The notes under the pieces: generated by a model
What the model saw: the letters and a program-made list of their open reading frames with translations, nothing else
Database searches by the model: none
Told to the model about the DNA's origin: nothing
Shown here: piece after piece, positions 12,231 to 21,377 of the stretch
How the letters are laid out: each line of letters opens with the position of its first letter
Position numbering within the stretch: the first letter of the stretch is position 1
Assembly: GCF_032854445.1 (NCBI RefSeq)
Contig: NC_088301.1
Location: 59,594,512 to 59,658,511 of the forward strand
Direction: 5' to 3'
Source: Liolophura sinensis
Taxonomy: Eukaryota > Mollusca > Polyplacophora > Chitonida > Chitonidae
Length of the DNA: 64,000 nucleotides
Translations under genes and position numbers: made by a program

Positions 12231-13110
12231 TGATTTCGTTGTTTGGCAAGAGTAATTCGTTTCATGAAATTGCCGTTTTAGTGACTTAAGTCGGACTAAT
12301 TTTTCAGTTATTATTAAAATTCACCTTAATACCTATGGTGCCGTGACAAACTACATGGGTTTACCACATACGTTTACTTCGTATTATCGTCAATGTTCGC
12401 ATTAACCAACTTAATTTGCTGTGAGTTCATGTCCAGCTCATGCTGGCTTCCTTACCGCATGTAAGTGAGAAGGTCTGGAGAAACTTGCGGATAGTCTTGG
12501 GTTTTCCCCGGGTTCTTGAGTACGGCGTAAAACACAAATCAAATAAATAAATAACCAATTTCGTAAGTTTATCGAACAGAGTTTAAAAATACCCAATAAG
12601 TTAACTTACGTTAGCCTGAAAGAATGCTGCAAATTTCTGTTCATAATCACTTCAAACACATTTTACCAGCAGAGCTTGATGTATTGAAGGACTGAAGGAA
12701 AATGATATTTTCTCAAAACGGCAATTTCTCTGAACAAATACCACAGGCCAAAAAAAAAAAATCCCCATCAGCAATATACTGTGTACCGCTTTAAATAAAT
12801 AATTTTGTGGATATACATGAAACAACTCATTTAGAAGCTTTTATAGATTCTTTCTGATTATTTCTGCAAATAATGAATTTGCTTGAAAAATATATCCAGT
12901 AGCTCGTCTAAAATTTAATCCGCTTTTTGTCTTTAGTTGTTTTAAATAGCTGGGATAAAAGGCGCTATGCTCGACGCGGTGTTGTTGTTGTTGAAAAGTG
13001 TCAGTACCGAGAAAAGATAGTAGGATGATATGATTATGGCTTTATTGGGCTTCCAGAGAAGGGCCGGTTTAACGGGACCAGCTTTCTAGTGCTTTTATAC
13101 TAGCAGTTGC
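12231..13110. other. Intergenic, SINE fragment and AT-rich sequence
   Basis: Apart from the SINE remnant at 12420-12553, this interval holds AT-rich sequence with no supported gene. A short GTTGTTGTTG run is present near 12980. Confidence 0.45.
12420..12553 (+). repeat. SINE fragment (3' half)
   Basis: It retains GAGTTCATGTCCAGCTCATG, then the CTTGAGTACGGCGTAAAACAC tail and an AAATAAATAAATAA terminus. The tRNA-like head is absent and the central block has decayed. Confidence 0.75.
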
Positions 13111-13117
13111 AAACGAG

Positions 13118-13184
13118 GACTACGCAATAGCTCAGATGGTAGAGAGTTGAACTACGGACATTGAGATCCGATTTCAAAGTAGTC
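13118..13184 (+). tRNA. tRNA-like sequence (probable pseudogene)
   Basis: The 67-base segment has a possible acceptor stem GACTAC/GTAGTC, a good A-box-like D arm (TAGCTCAGATGGTAGAG) and a degenerate B box (GAGATCCGATTTCAA). The anticodon arm does not fold cleanly and the T-arm has lost the GGTTCGAA core. I regard it as a decayed tRNA or the head of an old tRNA-derived SINE. Confidence 0.3.
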
Positions 13185-13210
13185 AACTTTTAAATTGAAC
13201 CCGCGAAATT

Positions 13211-13341
13211 AGTACGTCACATAAACACCTGGTATACGTCATTTGAACACCCGTTACGCATCGCTTGAACACACAGTACGTCACTTAAACATCCGGCACA
13301 CGTCACTTGAACACCCGGCAAACGTCACTTGAACACCTGTG
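13211..13341 (+). repeat. Short tandem array, about six units of 22 bp
   Basis: The recurring unit is close to CGTCACTTGAACACCCGGCA plus two bases. Units vary in the CACTTGAACACC core and in the linker. No open frame or known family is associated. Confidence 0.75.
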
Positions 13342-13738
13342 AATAAACCGCGGCTAACAATGGAGCCAGTGTGTAAGGGCGAGTTACTGACGAACTTTCA
13401 CACGTGTGCACGTCCTATACATGAAGATACTGAAGAAAGACAATTAAGTGGCCGCACTCGTATTCCCTACTTCATTGAACGCCAGACCGCGCAAATGATC
13501 ATGCACATCGCTTAATGTCACCAAGGTCACAAGATCGGTTTAGTGGAGGGATTTATGCTCCAGCTAAATTCATATTTAAAAATTTTAACTCATAATGACA
13601 AAGTAGCTGCCCGGCTGGCAGAGGCTTGTTCACATATATTGATGTCGACAGAAAAGCAAAACCACACGTGCTTACAAACCGATGTAACTCGTTAGTTTTG
13701 TGTTGGAGTGATCGACTGCATGCCGACATGTGGTCATC

Positions 13739-14014
13739 GTGGGGCCTCAGTGGCTCAGTCGGTTAGCGCGCTAGCGCAGCGTAATGACCCAGGAGCCTCT
13801 GACCAATGCGGTCGCTGTGAGTTCAAGTCCAGCTTGTGCTGGCTTCCTCTCCGGCCGTAAGTGGGAAGGTCTCCCAGCAACCTGCAGATGGTCGTGGGTT
13901 TCCCCCGGGCTCTGCCCGGTTTCCACCCACCATAATGCTGGCCGCCGTCGTATAAGTGAAATATTCTTGAGTACGGCGTAAAACACCAATAAAAAAAAAA
14001 CAAAAACAAAAAAA
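13739..14014 (+). mobile_element. Intact tRNA-derived SINE with target-site duplication
   Basis: The element opens with a tRNA-like head (GTGGCTCAGTCGGTTAGCGC as A box, GTGAGTTCAAGTCC as B box). It continues through a conserved central region and ends with CTTGAGTACGGCGTAAAACACC and an A-rich tail. It is flanked by a perfect 13-bp duplication, ACATGTGGTCATC, at 13726-13738 and 14015-14027. The duplication and good preservation point to a fairly recent L1/LINE-assisted insertion. It is the reference copy for the other SINE pieces in this window. Confidence 0.9.
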
Positions 14015-14160
14015 ACATGTGGTCATCAAATATAGTCCTTATACCTCTGTCCTTTAATTGCAACTCAATTCATTGTTTCAAATGTTGGAAAATGGTACAC
14101 ATTTATACAGATCAGTCACAAAACGAAACAATGGACAGTTTGAGAATGGTGCTTGAGAAG

Positions 14161-14166
14161 TTTATT
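14161..14166 (-). terminator. Candidate polyadenylation signal of the deiodinase gene
   Basis: AATAAA on the minus strand, about 700 bases past the stop at 14869 and about 80 bases past the second SECIS-like hairpin. Its position would keep both hairpins inside the mature 3'UTR. Confidence 0.55.
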
Positions 14167-14243
14167 TCAGGCAAACGCACAAACAAAATACATTCATTAT
14201 CACCACTTTATCTATTCGGTTAATGCATGCAGAAAATATACAG

Positions 14244-14296
14244 AAAATCATCTAGAAACAAACGTTTATCATGTTTCATCTGTTTCTGTCATTAAA
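14244..14296 (-). promoter_or_regulatory. SECIS-like element 2 in the deiodinase 3'UTR
   Basis: On the minus strand ATGA (14292-14289) is followed by 12 bases and then an AA pair in the apical loop, the spacing expected of eukaryotic SECIS elements. Helix II is AGAAACA paired with TGTTTCT, seven Watson-Crick pairs. Below it, TGA faces GAT, which allows the tandem sheared G-A pairs of the SECIS core, with one C-A mismatch. A SECIS element recruits SBP2 and the Sec-specific elongation factor to recode UGA. It lies about 575 bases after the stop codon. Confidence 0.6.
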
Positions 14297-14497
14297 TCCA
14301 TATATATATTTTGCTTTCTGTTGTACAACTTGTATACATTATGTACCACATATTACAGAAAAGTATATGTGGATTACGTATGGACGACTGGGCCATACAA
14401 GTATCAATGCATAAATATGTAGCTAAATATATGATACAAATAGATCCAACATGTTGTTTGTCTTGACTTAAAAGTGAAGTAATACGTTGCAGAAAAG

Positions 14498-14548
14498 TGG
14501 TCAAGAGACAAATGTATACGTAGACTTTCATCTGTCGCTGTCATGGAA
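14498..14548 (-). promoter_or_regulatory. SECIS-like element 1 in the deiodinase 3'UTR
   Basis: The minus strand shows ATGA (14544-14541), 12 bases, then AA, and a helix AGCGACA/TGTCTCT with one mismatch. GA of TTGAC sits opposite the ATGA core. It shares ACAGATGAAA and overall layout with element 2, so the two hairpins look like diverged duplicates about 250 bases apart. It lies about 325 bases after the stop codon. Confidence 0.5.
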
Positions 14549-14868
14549 TCTACAACGATCTATGTTCTGGATGAACTCACTATACATGGTGTAATTCAAT
14601 ACAGTTGTACATCAATCTGTACACGTTATGACATAAACGGGTTTCTACACAAAATTAAAACTTTAAATAAGCACACTTAATTTTGGTAGTAACAGTTTAA
14701 TAAAATTCCCTTCTTTTCTTGAAGAATAGTTTCTTAACAGATTTTCGGTTATGTTGAGAGTGCTAGGGAAAGGTTCTAGTTGAGTGCAGGTATTAATACC
14801 TCAAATATTTTCTGGGACATATAGTTTGGTGTTCGGAGAATATAAAGAGATACATCGCAACAGGACCG

Positions 14869-17738
14869 CTACAGCTGTTGAAGGTATTTCCGGGCGCACT
14901 CATGAAGGTAGCCATCTTCAGGGTAGGTGATCAGGTCCAGCTTACCGTTCTTGATCACGTACGCACGCTCCGGCCAAGCGGCGAACAGCTCGTTAAATTT
15001 GTTCTCCATAGTGTCCACAACAACGGGAATTCCGCTTTCACAGTTAAGATCTTCAGAGAAGGTTCCATGTTTGTCCTCCGACAAAAGCTTCCTAAAATCA
15101 GATGTGTAATCTCAGAACTAAGCCGCAAGTGTCCTTATAGCTCGACTCCAGGATACATACACCGTAAGTCGTTAGCACATACAAGGAGAGACAAAGTGGG
15201 AAAATATAAAGCAAGAAATATTAATGATAAAACTGTTTCGATTTTCTCATGCAAGGCAAAATTTTATTCAGGAAACCACTTGATGAATGTGACCAATATA
15301 AAGCTAAACGTGATCTCACAAACTGATGGCGTAGCATTCAGATTGCCCAGAGAGAGCTAAGATTTCCAGCGTTTCGGGTAGTATATCCCGAAAATCTTTA
15401 CACAGGCATTTCCCCTGTGCTGCTCTTTACTCATTGGCTAATATTTATTACCCACTCGGCTTAGATACAGATGTGTCAAAAGTTGCCATCCGCGAGAAAA
15501 TCGCCATTTCTAGTCAAGCCTTCGTACCAAAAAATTCTTACTACCTGAAGCCCTGTACAGGGTTCTGGCAAACGATCACAGGTTTTACGAACAGTTTTGA
15601 CTGTTCAGGTTTTCAACTTTGTTTGTTTCCTACCCTGTCCCGTTATGGTGATTAATTTCGTATTTATCACAATATTAATAATATGGCTATTATAAAGCAC
15701 CGATGCCAGGGTTCTAGCTGGTATCTCCATCCTATACAACATTTCCGGCTGACTGAATGGTGTTTTTATGTAATGAGAGATAAACAATTTAATTAGAAAG
15801 TGTACATTCTTCCTAGCCATCAACGTACATGAAGATATTTTACACAATATTTACTTACAAATATGACAAAGTAAATCGGTCTTTAAACGTTTTGAAAACC
15901 TTACAAGTCCCATATTTATTGATATGGTAGAACGATTTTAGAAGTAGGCAAAAGATATATGACCTTTTGAACGAAGCAAGTTTCAACTAAAAAAGTTTGC
16001 CGTCACGTAACCTACAAATATGGTAAATTGGACTTTACCACATTGATCGCACTTTGCGACAAAAGCACAGAAACTAAATAAGACCCAGTTTGTGATAACA
16101 TGTCATTCTCCGTCTGGTTGCATACGCATAATATTCTAAACCAAACATTTTTACTCACGAGACAAATTCGGTAATCAGTGCATTTCCACAGTTTTAAAGA
16201 TGTAAATGTTTATCTGCGTATTAAATATCAGAATTAACCGTTCTGGAGAAAAAGACTAAACTGCATTATGGTGGGAAAAAAAGATTACGCATCTATGCAT
16301 GGACATAATGAATGCTATTTCCCTTATGTATAGGGTCATATGTAAAGGGTATACAATTGCTTCGATTTCGATAATCAGTCGACGTCATTTCTGGGTTTCA
16401 TAAGTGGTCACTCTTTGCACTGAGAAATCTAATGCTGTTTCTCTCACGTCTCTAAATTTATTTGTAAATGAGATATAACCATTTGTGGTTTCTATAATGT
16501 CACAGTTCATGAGGCTACGTGAGTCTCGAACGAAATTCTGTTTAGGCCAAATTTTTCATTTTGATATAAAATTTGCGTGTTGGGTAAGATTTCAGGTTTT
16601 CAGTTAAAATTTCTGTCTTGAAAACAGATTTTCATTATTTTTAATGAAGTATGCTTGCTTACATTTTTTGTCAGCTAAATTACTTCCGTTTATGTGTATT
16701 ACATACATCCAATTTGCAGGCAAACTCAAATTGTGTACACGTACTCACAACAGCAAATTTCTATATTCACAGATAATCCCGAAATATTCCATAAGCGTAT
16801 ATATGCTTATATGAGTACCTGAGAGCAGCTACCCTGTCCTTGTGGGTGAGGTGCTGTGGCAATGAGCTTCTCTCCACACCCAGGGGCCATTCGTCCTTAG
16901 CGTGGGCCTCCAAGATGTACACCATGAGGAAAGAAGCTCTCTGCCGGTACTGCAAGTAAAGCTCACGCAAGCCTCCGTTCAGCACAGAGACCTGCAACAC
17001 AAACTTGCTAATACTGACACCAAGAATCGTGAACATTCACATTCAAGAACAAAGTGTGGATGCATCATCTTATTTTGTACATTTAATATTCATTCCCTGC
17101 TATAAACTTTCAGATAGTAAGCAAATCACCGTTAAGGTCATAAACCGGTGAAACAAAATCCAAAGTCAAAGGCCAGCTCCAATGATAAAATAAGCATCAC
17201 AATAAATCTCCAAAATTTATTTATATACTTGTAACGAAAGAATTACCTGGAAGTAGAAGTATGGAAGTTTTCAATGATGCGGATGTTATAATCGAAGTGT
17301 CAAAACCTGTACTTAGTCTACACCTCATGCTCATAGGCGTATTTATGCTATAATGTACAGATTTACATCAGAATTACCTATAGGCCTCTTCAACTGCGCC
17401 CAAAATTGCATGTCATTTCATATGAATAAATATTTGAGAAACACCACATCCAGCAATTATACAGAAATAAAAGTCATAGTATGAAATGAAATCTTAAAAT
17501 ATCCACTGTTACACATTTATTATCGCTGTGAAATAAGAACAACTCAAACCTGGAACGGAGGTCAGCTTCTTGACGCAGCAAAGACCATCAGAGGTTTTCC
17601 ATCTTCTGGGAACAAATCGGTCAGTTTGAGCTTGACCAGGTCTGTGCTTAGCAAAGGAACATCCGGACAATTATCGCCCATGCGGAGGTCGCCCTCTCGA
17701 CTGCGATCTTTGCTCATGTAAACCACCAGCTCTCGTAC
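14869..17738 (-). CDS. DIO: Iodothyronine deiodinase-like selenoprotein (3 C-terminal exons)
   Basis: Deiodinases remove iodine from thyroid-type hormones using an active-site selenocysteine in a thioredoxin-like fold; vertebrate forms are membrane-anchored. Exons: 17738-17550, 16991-16819, 15091-14869, GT-AG and in phase, 195 codons including the stop. The active-site block reads MVFAASRS-UGA-PPFQ, with the UGA at 17564-17562 read as Sec, matching vertebrate GSxTUPPF. Exon 2 has VYILEAHAKDEW, matching the conserved VYIxEAHxxDGW with its functional His. Exon 3 has PVVVDTMENKFNELFAAWPERAYVI in two overlapping blocks matching the family C-terminus. The residues upstream of VRELVVYM are uncertain. 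The same frame runs back to MEFIVLIVALQ, a short hydrophobic start, but a good acceptor lies exactly between. The Arg/Ser-rich exon at 18281-19276 can splice in phase. Substrate specificity in an invertebrate is not shown by the sequence. Confidence 0.9.
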
Positions 17739-18280
17739 CTGTAATGCAACAATGAGGACTATAAATTCCAACAGACATGTATATATACGTCCAGAATAAA
17801 AACACTATAACGTAGATTTGCTGCAGCATTTAGTTTACAACTAATAATCAGGTGTACAACGTGATACGCGAATGTGTATACCAACAAAGACGTTTCCCTT
17901 CAACGTGTAGTATAAAGCTCTTGTGCTATTTCGGCTCATTATTATATACAAAGCCATATACAACTGCCACCCGATTATCACTGACAAAGTACAAAATAAA
18001 CTAACAACCAGTAAGTATCATTATTTCCTTTGTGTTCAAGACCAACCAGTAACACATCCATTGTTACATCGTCCTCGGTTTATATCCATAAATATCCATA
18101 AAATATTCCGTATTAAAAAAATAATTTTTTTATTATGAAGGTCTAATCCTTTATAGTTTTTTGACTTATTCCGAAGAGCTTGAAATTAATGCTACAATGA
18201 AGAAATATTATACTCTCAGATCGCACAAATCTGTCGTGAATATGGATTAATGATTTTGTATACCATAGCTTGTGGCATAC

Positions 18281-19276
18281 CGTTTTATCGTCCCTAAAGA
18301 GATAGTTGAGACACCTGTACTGATGGATGTTTGCGGATGTAGGCTCAATCTTGTGTTCTCGGAGCACCTGTATTTGTATCTTGTCCTCTATGGATCCTGG
18401 TGGTACTGAAGCATGCCCAGGTAACCCGTTTCCTTTGTCATACAAGCACTGAGTTTCTTGCGAGAATCTTAGCTCGTTTTCTCTTTTCAACATCTTCATC
18501 ACCAATTCTCTGTCAGTGGTAAAATTACCTGGGTCGTCTTTTCTGGCTTTGCTTGAGTCATCTACTCCGTAATATCCGAAACCAGACTTCCCACTTCTCT
18601 TTGAACGCATTCTTTTTGTAATACCTAAGCGACCTTTTCCACTGTGTTTAGAGGACATCCTAACCACACATTTTCGGTCCCAGTCCGAATCCGAATCCGA
18701 AGTCATCGTTTGTCTGAATTCCTGGCGCTTTCTTCCACGGTCTGTGGACTTCTTAGGTACGGATGTTCTTCCGTGATTTCTGCCAATATTCAATTCCTCA
18801 TTTCGGAATCTACGTCTTGCACGGTGCTCTGATTTTCTACCATCGTCGCTGGTATCGGGGTCAGTCCATGGTTTCAAATACCGGTTTCCTTGTTTCCCAC
18901 TTCTTTCAGAGGACATACGGGATCTACTTCTTCTGCGACACGATCTGCCTGTTTTGCTGTCACTTTCGGTAACATCAGAATCGGAACTGTACCTTGATAG
19001 ACGGCGAGTTCTTCGACCATGACGGGCATCTGATCTGTCCCTACTAAGATGGTTAAACTGGTGTTTCCCGCTACTGACCGAATATTTTCTTTGGTCCAAA
19101 CTTGAAAGATCATCTTTCTTGGTAAACAGATCCACGCCTGCTGACGATGTGTTGTCCACGACTGGATGCCGTCCAGTGGAATCTAATGAGGTTGAACTCG
19201 TCATGCTTTGGGAACATGCTAAGCCATAAAAGCGATTACCCCTTTTACCACTGGACGCAGACAGCATGCGAGACAT
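18281..19276 (-). CDS. Arg/Ser-rich coding exon, possible N-terminus of the deiodinase transcript
   Basis: I do not recognise this protein. From the ATG at 19276 the frame is open for 377 codons, too long to be chance in this AT-rich DNA. The first 332 codons look coding and the rest do not. The product is very basic, rich in Arg, Ser, Lys and Asp, with SR-like stretches (CRRRSRSRMSSERSG) and acidic Ser-Asp runs. A motif close to M-x-S-x-x-SGK-x-G recurs about five times (near residues 4, 65, 119, 207 and 222). An ACG-GTATGC donor at 18281 is in phase 0 and would join VRELVVYM of the deiodinase exon. That would give a 526-residue product. The alternative is an independent gene. A TAG lies three codons upstream of the ATG and could be part of an acceptor (CCTTTAG). 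Confidence 0.5.
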
Positions 19277-19560
19277 ACCAAGCTAAAGGTGACGCCACCC
19301 GCTTCCTCAACAACCGGAAGACTCACACACCACGATCTTGTCACCGAGAGAAGGGTACGTATCTATAGCCACAAGCCCATTTCTTTGACCTTTAAGTGAT
19401 AAAGTTTGTCTGGAAAAGATATAAGGAAACAGAACTAGAGGAAATGCCATCACTAAATCAATAAAAACACATCTTTTTGGTAAATCAGATCCCAAACTCT
19501 TGCATCATTCGGGTGAGGGTAAATTATGACACTTATCCCATCGTACAAGACCAGATACAC

Positions 19561-19622
19561 GAATGAATGAATGATTATGGCTTAACGCCACATCGACAAT
19601 ATTTCAGCCATATAGTGGCGAT
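19561..19622. repeat. Dispersed repeat fragment
   Basis: GAATGAATGATTATGGCTTAACG followed by ATATTTCAGCCATATAGTGGCG resembles a short repeat common in molluscan genomes (GAGTGAGTTTGGTTTTACGCC...AATATTCCAGC). The match is from memory and boundaries are unclear. Confidence 0.4.
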
Positions 19623-21137
19623 CAGATACACGAAGGCGTACAGATCATGAGACATCCCTTGAAACCATATACCACATATGTACATGAATATCACTACGGC
19701 CTGTTCATTAAAGCTTACCGGCATGATACATCCCAGGTATACAATATATGGGTACCTGTCTAAAAAAAAAACACTCAGTTTTCTAACATCTACCAGGTAA
19801 ACATTTTCACAGATTGTCGATCATATTCCTTCGTCTCGATCAAGCGCATATACAAATAAATTTACCTATAGTTTCTGGTCGTCTATATCACTTAAGAAAA
19901 TGTCCACTACAATCATACGTATTTGTAATTATATAGGCCTACCCGGTTATGACAAAGGTCATTAACGTGAAGCTATCCGTCTATATAGGCATGTTGTACA
20001 GGTAGGCCTAAAGATTGTGCAAGACCTGTAGGCCTACAAGTAAACGACCTGACAGGCATGACAATGGATGATAGCCTCAACATCACGCCAACGTTGTCTA
20101 CTGCTATACACTCTATATTAGTGATATTTACCCATGGCAGCTGGTAGAAGCCGGATATAAGTAGTTACTGTATGTCGTTCACAGCTGGATGAAACATATG
20201 AATGCTCTAACTCGTACATTTCCGCAAGTCAACAAGTCTCGGCTGTTGTTCCCCTTGTGAAGGTGCTGCTCATGGATGTAGGCTGGGCAGTATTACTCAA
20301 GACAGGACTGTTAATAAATGTTAATAGATTGTGGAATTTACAGAAAATCAGCACAGATACTATTCACAATAATAATAATGTCTACCAGATCATAGACTGA
20401 TCATGCTTTTGCTCGGTATGTGAATATATAGGCCTACCAACACCAACTTATTTGTTCCTTTATTTTTTGGAGTTTTTTTTTCATTATATACATTCTGCTT
20501 GCGCATTTTTTTTTCAGCTGAAACCAAATTGGAATCTTAATATGATGTTAAAGCTTAAAACAATTTTGCAAAAAAATGATGATTTTTTTCTCTCTGCGTG
20601 TATCTGCATGGACGTAGGCCTATATATACCTCAGTGGTGTCTGCTACAGATCGATGCCATGAAGTGATACGGTGACATTTGTTAACCTCACTACTTTGTA
20701 TTTTGAGCCCGGCCAAGTCCAGCAAAGTCAGATTCGGATCACCTATAGATGTATACAGGCCTAGACCTTCAACGTTCCCAACATATATTATCTAAAACAA
20801 GTCATAATAAATACAAATGTGGCCTTGCTAGAATACTCACACAATTCAGACTGACTAAGATTTCATATTTTTATTGTACCAAAAAACAATGAATGGCGCA
20901 CAAAACGCCAGTAACATAGCCTACAATACAACAACAGAAATGTGGAGAATTGAATCTTGTGAATCAAAATGAATATGAATTCCATAACCGGTTTGGTTTA
21001 TGCTGTAGACTGTAGTATGTTCAGCAGTAATATTTCTATGAAACACTTCGCTTCTTCTGCTCTTGTACTCAACTGCCAGTTAATGTCACGAATGCACTGA
21101 GTGCAGTGCATTCATCTCAGATGCTAGGTAAATTAGG

Positions 21138-21300
21138 GAAAGGGGCGGTTTTGCACGGGTTTGGGGAGTAGCACTGGGCAGCCGCCATCCATGAGGAGTA
21201 CTGTTGGGTTTGGGCCAATAGTACGAACTGTTGGCAAAGTACGAGTGTCGGGTACTAAACATCCGGGTATTCGGTTGCTATATCCAAACAATATGGCGTC
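21138..21300 (+). promoter_or_regulatory. FBXL13 promoter region with X-box-like site
   Basis: Upstream of the ATG at 21378 are a GGGGCGG GC-box near 21141, a CCAAT word near 21213, and GTTGCTATATCCAAAC at 21274-21289. The last resembles an RFX X-box (two half-sites related to GTTGCC and GGCAAC), with an over-long spacer. RFX factors are known regulators of ciliary genes, which fits DRC6. The site is imperfect. Confidence 0.35.
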
Positions 21301-21377
21301 TAGAGAAGGCCGCTAAGGAAAAATCAGGCATCCAAACATCTCATTTTATTTTATTTATTCATCTTAAGCGTGACAGG

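Larger units (their letters stand above)
19277..21377. other. Intergenic between the deiodinase locus and FBXL13
   Basis: No gene is supported. The interval contains a short dispersed-repeat piece near 19561, several TAGGCCTA-type palindromes between 19.9 and 20.8 kb, and the FBXL13 promoter region near its right end. Confidence 0.5.

Noticed and set aside
13755-14063. Open frames on both strands near the SINE
   Set aside because: They are readings of the intact SINE and recur at each other copy, so they are not genes.
14878-15360. 160-codon plus-strand frame
   Set aside because: Antisense to the last deiodinase exon for its first third, with no splice support or family match for the remainder.
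17739-17771. MEFIVLIVALQ as the true N-terminus of the deiodinase
   Set aside because: Not excluded, but the hydrophobic stretch is too short for a membrane anchor and coincides with the pyrimidine-rich end of an intron with a good TTACAG acceptor.
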